A stretch of 64,000 nt of DNA from Flaccisagitta enflata (Eukaryota > Chaetognatha > Sagittoidea > Aphragmophora), in NCBI GenBank assembly GCA_965153355.1, contig OZ231126.1, positions 79,298,001 to 79,362,000 on the forward strand, given 5' to 3'. Numbering within the stretch: position 1 is the stretch's first letter; every line of letters starts with the position of its first letter. Of the stretch, positions 22,998-32,518 are shown one piece after another. Both the position numbers and the translations under genes were made by a program. Under the pieces are notes generated by a model. That model was not told the DNA's origin. It worked only from the letters and a program-made list of their open reading frames with translations, and searched no databases.

Positions 22998-24274
22998 AGT
23001 GCCCAGGGCGTTAATTAGGAGAAATACAAAAGATAGATATGCAGCCAGGCCAGTCGGAAGATTTTGGTAGTTAGTTCCTGCTGCTCGGAAGGAAAACAAA
23101 ATCAGCGGGTCTGGTAGTTGAAGATGATGACAGTAATTGAAGATGATAACAGTAGTTGAAGATGAATCTTGAAATCTATGATGGCAAACCTAAAGAAAAA
23201 TCAGAGCAAGAAAAAAAATTCATCAACTCCAATCCTCTTTATAAATCGCCTTAGTCCTAGTAACATATGACTAATTTATTTCTCGAACCCACCTTTTTTG
23301 GAAAATTGGTACCAAAAAAGGTGGATTAGACCAATATGAAGGTGGGGAACACGCTGGTGAGGTCAAAAATTGCGAAAAACGCCATCTTATGGCGGCGCAT
23401 TCCACCTCAGGCCCCGCATCGAGCATTTTTCGCATTTTTCGGCTTATTTGCTCTTTTTTAGGCCATAAAACAGATGTGTGCGGTAACAATTGGTTTGAAA
23501 ACAATTCAGACTTGTTTTCTGTGACTGCAGATTCAATTTTTTCTTGCATCCAGACCCTTTGGACCAATTTTTGGGCCCGGTATCGAGCATAGATTAGCAT
23601 TTTTTCACTATTTTTCACCTAATTTCCATCATTATCCCAATACCACGTGAAAAGAGGTGAGTGTTGATCTTTGACCCGATGTAACCTATCTGATAACCCT
23701 CCATATTGCAAGATTGATAGCTTTGGCACATTTAACTTTCTTCAAAATTCTCACAATCATTGATAAAACATGATAAAATTCGAATAATTATGGTGTAATT
23801 AACCAACGAGTAAAAATGAGAACATCTTTTACACAAATTAACGGGTATAGGTATTTATATCATGCCATCAGCTTTGATCCAACTTATTGTAGGTAAACAA
23901 AATCTTATATACAACAACTGGTGGTTGAAATTACACATTTGCGTACTTGCATTAAAGAATAAACGCGACTTTGAGACGGACAGACAGAGAGAATGTCAGT
24001 CTGAGGGTGTGTTTCTATATGTGACAATCATGTTTTTAATGGGCCACTCTGTCGCTCGCTACGCTTGTTTGCTTGCACCGCTCACTCCGCTCACTTGCTC
24101 TACAGCACTCCGCTTTGCTCGCTCGCTCCGTTCATGGCCTCACTCAATTCGCTCACTCCCTTGTGAGACAGTTGATATTTGTGAATATAAAAATCCTCGA
24201 ACTATGCTTGGAGTGATCAAATGAAATAGTGGAGTGAGAGCAGGGCAGTGGCCTCAAAGAGCCAATGTCTTGAA

Positions 24275-24628
24275 GGACACAGGGGGGAATTTCCAGACGT
24301 CCTGAGGGGTAATATATCAGGCCCAAGAGGTAATTGAAGTGGGATTTGAGATCTGGGGGAAATATTTTAGGCCTGAAGATTAGATTCGAGGTCTGGTGGC
24401 AATCCTGAGGGGCAGATTTGAGGCCTGGAGAGCAGATTTGAGGCCTTAAGAGCTGATTTGAGGCCTGGAGAGCTGATTTGAAGCCTGGAGAGCTGATTTA
24501 AGGCCTGGAGCGCTGATTTTAGGGCTGAGAGGGCCTAAATCAGGCCTGAGAAGATTTGAGGCCTCGATGGCCAAAAGGGGGGGGGGCCGGAAGGACGGAC
24601 AAACGTCTGGAAATTCCCCCCTGTGTCC
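24275..24628. repeat. Minisatellite foldback module
   Basis: GGACACAGGGGGGAATTTCC continuing to AGACGT at the left is mirrored by ACGTCTGGAAATTCCCCCCT continuing to GTGTCC at the right. The interior is 19-20-bp units like GGCCTGGAGAGCTGATTTGA. Flanks are GGGCAGTGGCCTCAAAG and its mirror CTTTTAGGGCCTCTGCCC. Similar units continue to about 24860 with a second 'GGGGCCGCTGCCC' flank near 24940. Confidence 0.8.
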
Positions 24629-25130
24629 TAAAGGACATCAGACTTTTAGGGCCTCTGCCCAAAAAGGCAGAAGCCCGATGTGAGAGCCCCGGGGCTGATT
24701 TTGGGCCCCTGGTAACTGATTTTTGGTCTATCTAGGTAGATTTTGGATCTGAGGGAGCCGATTTTGGACCTGAGAGAGTTGATTTGGGCATCTAAGAACT
24801 GATTTCAGGCCTTTAAGAGCCAGATTTGGGGCCTGAGAGGCCTTGGAGAGCGATTAGTAGGACAGATGGACAAATGGACATATGGATGGACATAAGGAAA
24901 GTCACCCCAGTTTTCTACAGGACATGGGTCCTTCGGGGCCGCTGCCCAAAAGGACTTAAACAAGCATAAGGTCAAAAAGTGTGGTCGCTGCTTTAATTGT
25001 TTTGTGTTTTGTATTCTGTGTTTGTATTTTAACTAATGTTTTGGACGTTTAATTCATTCACATCCAATGAAATACTGATGAAATCTTGAAATACTGTTCA
25101 AATTTTGATGAAACTTAGAAAAACAAGGCC

Positions 25131-25325
25131 ATATACACGGCTACCCCAATCGCGTGCAGGTGGGCCAGGGCCATATTTGAGGTCACCAGTCTATTTGGGC
25201 TGGAGCAGTAGGGTCAAAGAATAAAAATCATTAAAAAAATCAAAATGTGATAGACCAACTGACCGACCGATCAACCAACCGATGGACAAAGCGGGATGTA
25301 GAGTCGCGTAGCACGCGACTAAAAA
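25131..25325 (+). mobile_element. Family A element (GTGC-type)
   Basis: The 5' end is AAACAAGGCCATATACACGG with the subterminal motif ATCGCGTGC at about 25149. The GACCGACCGATCAACC tract is followed by GCGGGATGTAG and the hairpin AGTCGCGTAGCACGCGACT (about 25302-25320) then AAAAA. The 3' arm GCACGCGACT complements the 5' motif. Confidence 0.85.
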
Positions 25326-25710
25326 CTTATTACAATTCATTTGTTCTTTTTTTTCGTAACGGAAACTGGATATAAGGCTTTAATCATCAAATAGTGTTGA
25401 AGGCTTTTTGTTACATACTTGCGACCTTGAGAAGCTTTGTTTGTCAGTCTGTCTGTCTGTCCGTCAATCTGTGTCTGTCTGTCTGTCTGTCAGTCAGTCT
25501 GTCTGTCTTACAATCAGTTAGATAGTGTAAACACAAGGATATCGTAACTCTGCGTCAGTCAGTTGAATAGTGTACACGTGTGAGGATATCGTAATCCAGC
25601 GTAAACTGTCGTTCCGCCATACATCCTTAAGCCTTACATTTTTGTCAATTTACTTTGCGAAAAATATTTTTTTAAACGGAAAGTGACGTCGCTTGACATG
25701 GATGGTATCC

Positions 25711-25861
25711 AAACAAGGCCGGATACATGGCAATCCAGTCGCGGACGGTGCGGCAGGAGCAGTAATGCGAAATCCGCTCGCAATCTAAAAATATTTTGGA
25801 CCGACCGACGGACATACCGACCGACACGGCAAGGTGTAGAGTCGCGTGTCCGCGACTAAAA
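25711..25861 (+). mobile_element. Family A element (GGAC-type)
   Basis: The 5' end is AAACAAGGCCGGATACATGG, with AGTCGCGGAC at about 25737. GGCAGGAGCAGTAATGCG, a GGACCGACCGACGG tract and GGCAAGGTGTAG follow. The hairpin AGTCGCGTGTCCGCGACT (25840-25857) ends in AAAAA. The 3' arm GTCCGCGACT is the exact reverse complement of the 5' motif. Confidence 0.9.
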
Positions 25862-27516
25862 AGCTGGCTTCTTCAGTGACTGTGGGTTTTTACCACCTGG
25901 AATCGTAAAGGTAACCACTTTCTCTTATGCGCATGGTCTGAATTACATCCAAAAAACAATTTCACCATAACCGAAAGTGACGCGCCAATAAAAAGCGTCA
26001 TTTTGCGCCATCTAGCGTCAGTCAAACTCATTTTGGACGCCAGATTTGGATTCTATGTAGAAAATTACAACAGCTTTGCTCGGAAATACAGATTTTTTGC
26101 CAAAGAAATATGAGGTATTGCAGAGATAGACGAATTTGTCGAAAGATTTGCCTTAGAAGTTAATGAATTTAGTCTGGCTTGTAGTCCTTGACGCATTATT
26201 TTTTCCGTTGATAGGATATTAAAAGTTAAGGACTTTTTATGATCGTTATATCATAACAACACATCTGGTCATCTTTTAAGCCGGTGGTTGAGAGGTTTGC
26301 TTGACTAATTGATAATTTCCCGACGTCTAATACCTGATACTAAAGCAAATTCAGTTGTTTTTTGTAGTTTGAATCTAAGAATTACCCAAAAAATGAGCAA
26401 AATGCGTCATTTATGCGCGAAGCGGGGCCCTCAAATGAATCGAGGTGGTCTGTAAGGTAACAGCAAGAGTGAATGTACTTAGAACAAACATGCAGAGTGC
26501 TCATTAACTCATTTTCTTGCCTTTTTCCTAAAAATTTTCTCGATTATAGGCCAAAATATGACTAAAAATGCGAAAAATGCTCGATGCGGGGCCTGAAGAG
26601 GAATGCGCCGCCATAAGATGGCGTTTTTCGCAATTTTTGACCTCACCAGCGTGTTCCCCACCTTCATATTGGTCTAATCAGCCTTTTTTGGTACCAATTT
26701 TCCAAAAAAGGTGGGTTCGAGAAATAAATTAACATATGACTACATTAATAAGCTAATATCTTAAAAACCAGACTTCAGATTTAATTCAAATTTTGCAGGG
26801 GCAGTTCAATTAATATCCTTCACTTGAATATCAAATCAAAAAAAAATTCACATAACTTTGCTACCCTTTGCCTATATAAACTGCCTAAGTCATAGTAACA
26901 TACTACTACATAAATAAGCTAATATCTCATAAACCAGACTTAAGATTTAATTCAAATTTTGCAAGTGGTTATTTATTAACTACCCTCTACTTGTGTAACA
27001 AATTAGAAAAAAATTCACATACCTTTACTACCCTTTGCCTATGTAAAGTCCTAGCAACATACTACTACATAAATAAGCTAATATCTCTTAAACCAGACTT
27101 CAGATTTAATTCAAATTATTCAGGGATGGTTTATTTACTACCCACTACCCGTATACAAAATTAAAAAAAATTCATAAACCTCTACCACCCTCTACCTATG
27201 TAAACCATCTAAGTCGCAGCTAAATATTACTACAAAAATAATAGGCAAGGGGTAGTAAAAGTTTATGAATTTTTTTGAAAATTGATACACAAGCTCGTAT
27301 TGACCTATAAACAACACCTGCAAAGTTTCATAAAATTCTTAAGTCTGGACCCAAAGATATGAGAAGGTCTTAAACAAACTCACTCACCCACAGAGTACTA
27401 CAAACAGGCTACTTCATAGTCACAGACAAAAAACTCTTCGTCAGGAACAAAAACGCAGAAAAAGTAAAAAGAGGAAAGACTGACCAACTGACCGATGTTC
27501 TGACAAAGCAGAGTAT

Positions 27517-27540
27517 AGTCGCATAGCATGCGACTAAAAA
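27517..27540 (+). mobile_element. Family A 3' end
   Basis: AGTCGCATAGCATGCGACT is followed by AAAAA, preceded by GACTGACCAACTGACCGATG. The 5' end is not recognised; the copy directly follows family B copy B7. Confidence 0.65.
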
Positions 27541-27791
27541 CCCGTATTCTTAATGTGCGGGGCTTATCAACAAAGGAATAAATAAAGAAAAGTTGTGACT
27601 TTACAAATCATGCCTTGATGCGGGGGATGCTTTAATAGCGGGTGTGCTCTACTAAAGCTCAACTATATATATTTTGATATTCACAAATGGAAATGAACAA
27701 TTGTTTATCAGTATCTTTTTTTTCGTTTATGAACACCCACTTTATCGGGGATGTAATACCTGGGAAAAGAGGAGAGGAGGACGATGGTGAT

Positions 27792-27805
27792 GTAGTCGCG
27801 ACTAC
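27792..27805. promoter_or_regulatory. 14-bp perfect palindrome near candidate gene start
   Basis: GTAGTCGCGACTAC is a perfect palindrome about 250 bp upstream of the ATG at 28056, in non-repetitive sequence with raised GC. It could be a regulatory site or a relic of a family A hairpin arm. Confidence 0.25.
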
Positions 27806-28055
27806 GAACTGACCGGCATTCTCTCTCTTCTCTCTACCTCACCCATGGACTGACCCGGTGATCGGTGCGGCGGTTCCATCACTGTCGTTTCCATCTTCGC
27901 CATTAAATAACGTCGTTAATTCCTTCTAAAGAGTGAGTCAGACAGCGAAGCTTTGATGTGTAACGGCGCTAATTTTACGAGCCTGCTTCAACCGGACAGT
28001 ACTCATTCTGGTGTTTGAGTTTCAACAATCAATGGACTAAGTAAAAGTTTAAGCA

Positions 28056-28172
28056 ATGTCACAATTCTCAACGTTCCTACGCCTCCTCGTTTCGTTATCC
28101 AGTGGATTCAGAATTTCATGTCGGTCCCTGCCCTCAGCAAAAAGCAAGACAATTTCTCGGACTCTTATAAAG
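28056..28172 (+). CDS. Candidate first coding exon with mitochondrial-type leader
   Basis: An ATG opens a 39-codon frame that ends exactly at a strong donor (AAG|GTAAGA) in phase 0. The peptide is rich in Ser, Arg, Leu and Phe with no acidic residue (begins MSQFSTFLRLLVSLSSGFRI), which is what a mitochondrial targeting presequence looks like. The 270 bp upstream are non-repetitive and GC-richer than the surroundings, as expected for a 5' UTR and promoter. No downstream exon can be joined with confidence; the next kilobases are repeats. The product is unknown. Confidence 0.45.
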
Positions 28173-28710
28173 GTAAGAATTATTTGCTACGATAGACCTG
28201 AGATTAATGAAAATACACCAATAATGGATAAAAATTTTCATTTCTAAAATAACATTTTCTTTTGGGGGTAACTATTTTATCCTACTATACTAGATGTAAT
28301 TTGTTAGTGCTTTTGCATCTATTTTTTAAAGCATTTCTTTAAAATCTGATCAACAATATTTTGGACAGTGGCGGGTGCACGGTTTAAATTCTCGTGATTT
28401 CCATTTCCTATATACTAATTATGGTTGAGATGCTGATATAGGGAGTAGATTCCCTATTTTGGCTCCTCCGTCAACGCTTAATCTTTCTCATCTGCATGCA
28501 CCCGGGGTATCATTGAAAATAGCCATGCTGTATGAAAGTTATATCCCTTTATAAAAAGCCAGAATTCTCCAATATACAAAGGATGAAAGCATTGCAAGCT
28601 TTCAATGGTGTTTACTCCGGATTGCTCACAACTACCCTTTAATACTGATAATGAAAAAGCTTATGGTTTACTCTAGATTCTCGGCGAACTCATGCATCTT
28701 ACTTGTCTTT
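28173..28710. other. Unassigned; possibly intronic
   Basis: If the exon at 28056-28172 is real, this is the start of its first intron. I see no motif of note. Confidence 0.4.
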
Positions 28711-28799
28711 TTAGTCGCGTGCACGCGACTCTATACTCCGCTTTGTCGGTCCGTCCCTCTGTCCGTCCGTCCGTCCGTCCCCTTTTTACTTTTTTCTAT

Positions 28800-31280
28800 A
28801 TACAGCCAGTTTTTAAGTCATTTTCTGTCATTTTTAGTCATTCTAAGTCATTCTAAGTCATTTTAAGTAATTTTGAGTCATTTTGAGTCATTTTCAGTCA
28901 TTTTTGCATTTGTGTACTATGTCTCATTTTGGGTCATTCTGAGCCATTTTAAGGCATTTTGAATTATTTTGAGTCATTCTGAGTCATTCTGAGCCATTAA
29001 AAATCATTTTGAGTCAATTTGAGTCATTCTGAGCCATTTTTGCATTTTTGTACTACGTCTCGTTTGAATCATTTTAAGTAATTTTGATTCATTGTAAGTC
29101 ATATTTTGTAATCCTAAGTCATTTTTAGTCATTTTTAGTCATTTTTAGTCATTCTGAGCCATTACAAGTCATTTTGAGCCATTTTTGTATTTCTGTACTA
29201 CATTTCATTTTTAGTCATTTTGAGTCATTTTAAGTCATTGTAAGTCATTTTTTGTAATTTTAGGTCATTTCAAACCATTTTAAGTCATTTTGAGTAAATT
29301 CAAATCATTTGGAGTCATTTTGAGTCATTCTGAGCTATTTTAAGTCATTTTGAGTTGTTCTGAGCCATTTTTTCATTTTTGTACTACGACTCATTTAAAG
29401 TCATTTTGACTCATTCTGAGCTATTTTAAGTCATACTGAATCATTTTGAGTCATTCTGAGTTATTCTGAGCCATTTAAAGTCATTTTGAGTCATTTTGAT
29501 TCATCCTGAACCATTTTTGCATTTTTGTACTATGCCTCATTTTTAGTCATTTTGAGTCATTTCAAGTAATTTTGCATCATTGTATGTCATTTTTTTTAAT
29601 TTCAAGTCGTTTTGAACTATCTTAGGTCATTTAGAAGCATTTTGCATCATTTTGAGCCATTTTTGCATTTGTGTACTATGTCTCATTTTGAGTCTTATTG
29701 GTCCATTTTATGCCATTTTAAGTCCTTGTAAGTCATTTTTTGTAATCTCAGGTCATTTCAAACCATTGTAAATCATTTTGAGCCATTTTGAGTCATTTTA
29801 ATTCATTTTGAGTCATTCTGAATCATTCTGAGCCATTTTAAGTCATTTTGAGTCATTTTGAGTCATTTTGAGCCATTTTTACATTTTTGCAGTACGTCTT
29901 ATTTCTAGTCATTTTGAGTCATTCTGAGCCATTTTTAGTCATTTTGGATCATTTTGAGTCATTCTGAGTCATTCTGAGCCATTTAAAGTCATTTTAATTC
30001 ATTTTGCATTTTTGTACTACGTCTCATTCTTAGTTATTTTGAGTCTTTTTAAGTAATTTTGAGTCATTGTAAGTAATCTTTAGTAATTTTCAGTCAGTTT
30101 AAATTATTTTAAGTCATTTTGAGTCATTTTAAGTCATTTTGAGTCATTCTTAGCCATTCTAGGTCATTTTGAGTCATTGTGAGCCATTTTGCATTTTTTT
30201 ACTAGGTCTCATTATTAAGTCATTTTAAACCATTTTTAGTCATTCTGAGTCATTTTAAGTTATTCTGAGTTATTCTGAGCCATTTTTGCATTTTTTTACT
30301 ACATCTCATTTTTAATCATTTTATGTCATTTTGAGTCATTTTGAGTTATTCTGAGTCATCCTAAGTCATTCTAAGTCATTCTGAGCCATTTTCAAAGTTT
30401 TTGTACTATGCCTCCTGTTTAGTCTTTTTGAATCATTTAAAGTCATTTTGAGTCATTGTAAGTCATTTATGGTAAATTTGAGTCATTTTGAATCATTTTA
30501 ATTCATTTTGAGTCCTTCTGAGTCATTCTGAGCTATTTTTTCTTTTTTTTTATGACGTCTCATTTTCAGTCATTTTGAGTTTAAGTCATTTTGAGTCATT
30601 ATAAATCATTTTTGGTATTTTTAAGTCATTCAAAACCATTTTAAGTAATTTTGAGTCATTTTGAGTCATTTTGAGTCATTTTGAGTCATTTTGAGTCATT
30701 TTGGGTCATTTTTAGTCAACTCTTTTGAGTCATTATGAGCCATTTTTCCATTTTGGTACTTCTTCTCATTTTGAGTCATTTTAAGTTATTCTGAGTCATT
30801 CTGAGTCATTCTGAGCCATTTTTTTATTTTTGTACTGAATTTAAGCCATTGAATGTCATTAAAAGTCATATTAGATTATTTCGTTATATTTTGACATTTT
30901 GACTCACTTTGTTATATTTTTACTTTTGCATTAAATGTCATTAAAAATCATTTTAAATCATTTTGAGTCACCTCAAGGCATTTCAAATCATTTTAAGTCA
31001 TTTTGAATTATTTTGAGTCATTTTGAGTCACTATGAGCCATTGTTTCATTTTTGCACTACACATTATTTCAAGTCATTCTGAGTAATTTTTTTTTTGTTT
31101 AAGTCATATTGGGTCACTTAACATCATCATTACTCAGTTTGAATCATTTTGAGTCACTTTAAGTCATTTTCTATTTGTGTATTTTTTGTCATTAAAAGTG
31201 ATTTTAAGTAATCAAAAGTTAAAATTATTAAGTCAGTTTTGATCATGTTTAGTCATTTTTAGTCATCTTTAGTTATTTTT
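28800..31280. repeat. Decamer array AGTCATTTTG with higher-order spacing
   Basis: About 2.5 kb of degenerate decamer repeats (AGTCATTTTG, AGTCATTCTG, AGCCATTTTT). A marker segment TTTTTGTACTACGTCTCATT or a variant recurs about 15 times (for example near 29050, 29195, 29381, 29526, 29673, 30014 and 30401), commonly about 145 bp apart. No coding capacity. Confidence 0.9.
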
Positions 31281-31600
31281 AAGCATTTTTAAGGCTTGAT
31301 TTGAAACTGGTGTGTTTAAAGGCTTGGTTTAAAACTGGTGGGATTTAAGGCTTGAATTGAAACTGGTGGGATTCAAGGCTTGAATTGAAACTGGTGGGTT
31401 TCAGGGCTGGAACTGAAACTGGTGGGATTCAAAGCTTGAATTGAAATTGGTGGGTTTAAACTTTCAAGGTTGAATTAAAACTGGTGGGTTTCAGGGCTGG
31501 AACTGATACTAGTGGGTTTCATGACTTGAATTGGAACAGGTTTGTTTCAAGGTTTGAATTTGAACTGATGGGTTTCAAGGCTGGAAATGATAGAAATAAT
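31281..31600. repeat. Minisatellite of about 30 bp
   Basis: About ten copies combine CAAGGCTTGAATTGAAACTGG with TGGGTTT. They lie between the decamer array and the 5' end of the giant family A element. Confidence 0.85.
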
Positions 31601-31637
31601 GGCATCAAGCACGCGACTTATAGGTGTTGGCCTTGTT

Positions 31638-32317
31638 CTTCCTCCAGGTGGAAAACCAAATATCGCATACGTGTATAGCTCAATATGGATCTTGTCCAAC
31701 TCGACTGCGCCAGAACAAACGACTTGGCCTCCACACCAAAATCTGATCTTCACTCGTTTTATGAAATTGAAAGGATATTTCCACATCTAGGTCGGTTTGT
31801 TTTTTACATTGTCCATCATTACTTTGACTCAAAAGTTGTTTGTGTTTTGACTGAAATGAAAACTAACTCTCGGGATATACTGTTGGTTTGCGTTTTAACA
31901 AACATAACTTAGACATCTGTTTATTTGATTTAGAAAATTTAGGTTTATTTGATTTAGACAATTTAAGGTGCTTTAGTAAATCAAGTTTATCATCATAAAT
32001 CTATGGTGTAGGCCACAAACCCCCCTTAGTTTACTTGGTGATGCTAAAGCACTTTATTTGTCGGTAATCACGTGTAAATTCGAGATTTTGATTCAGTTTT
32101 CTTTTTTAAAACAAACATTGTATGTGGATCTGCTGAGAGAATTTGCTGTTTTGTTGTATAATTTTGTCACAAGCTACACTACTGCACTGTATTGTAGTAA
32201 AACCCTGCTTTGTCGGTCTGTCTAACCCAGTTTTGCTGCTTCTGCAAATGAAAAGGTAGAACATGTTAATTGCAACAAGCCAGAGGCCTCTGAGCAAAAA
32301 TACAGTCAGCAATGTTT
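31638..32317. other. Unassigned sequence between repeat element and LINE tail
   Basis: No supported gene. A weak inverted repeat (GGTGCTTTAGTAAA near 31970 and GATGCTAAAGCACTT near 32040) and a decayed family-A-like stretch (GCTTTGTCGGTCTGTC near 32208) are visible. Confidence 0.4.
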
Positions 32318-32518
32318 AACGATTAACGATTTCAATCAAATAGGTACAACAAATGTACATATTACACGAGGCATAGAAAAATTTCGTATTCATAAATATA
32401 ATATCACGGGCGTGTTTTTGAGATGAAATACCGAGCGTAAAATTGGAAGCCAAATTATACTGCCATCTCAGATAGATTGAAGAAACGAGATCCAGTCAGC
32501 CGTGTCCGCATTGTAGAA

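Larger units (their letters stand above)
23272..26731. mobile_element. 3.46-kb foldback element with 9-bp target duplication
   Basis: The left terminus TAATTTATTTCTCGAACCCA is mirrored by TGGGTTCGAGAAATAAATTA at the right. Inverted arms run about 200 bp or more (23272-23460 and 26540-26731). The direct repeat ACATATGAC flanks it exactly (23263-23271 and 26732-26740). Undisrupted monomers elsewhere (for example near 26895 and 27055) show the empty-site context. A 9-bp duplication with long inverted arms fits Mutator-like elements, but hAT-like (8 bp) is not excluded. No transposase is seen; the interior holds other repeats. Confidence 0.85.
23112..27446 (+). mobile_element. Family B element, copy B7, split by a later insertion
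   Basis: 19-mer units (GTAGTTGAAGATGATGACA, 23112-23165) and a partial core monomer end at the 9-bp duplication 23263-23271. The element resumes at 26732 with three AT-rich core monomers of about 170 bp (26740-27240, each with CCAGACTTCAGATTTAATTC or a variant). It ends with a decayed tetranucleotide tract and hairpin (about 27418-27446, followed by AAAAA). The 3.46 kb between is a separate insertion. Confidence 0.65.
28711..31637 (-). mobile_element. Giant family A element (2.9 kb), GTGC-type
   Basis: Read on the minus strand, the 5' end is AACAAGGCCAACACCTATAA with AGTCGCGTGC (31609-31618). The 3' end is GTAGAG-like sequence and the hairpin AGTCGCGTGCACGCGACT (28713-28730) followed by AAAAA, with a GGACGGACGGACGGACAGAG tract beside it. 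The 5' motif exactly complements the hairpin arm. Unlike the usual 150-200-bp copies, about 2.8 kb of tandem repeats fill the middle. Confidence 0.8.

Noticed and set aside
31655-31912. Possible exon after CTTCCTCCAG
   Set aside because: The frame that looks coding has a stop just after the good acceptor, and the acceptor lies at the end of a family A element. The support is too weak.
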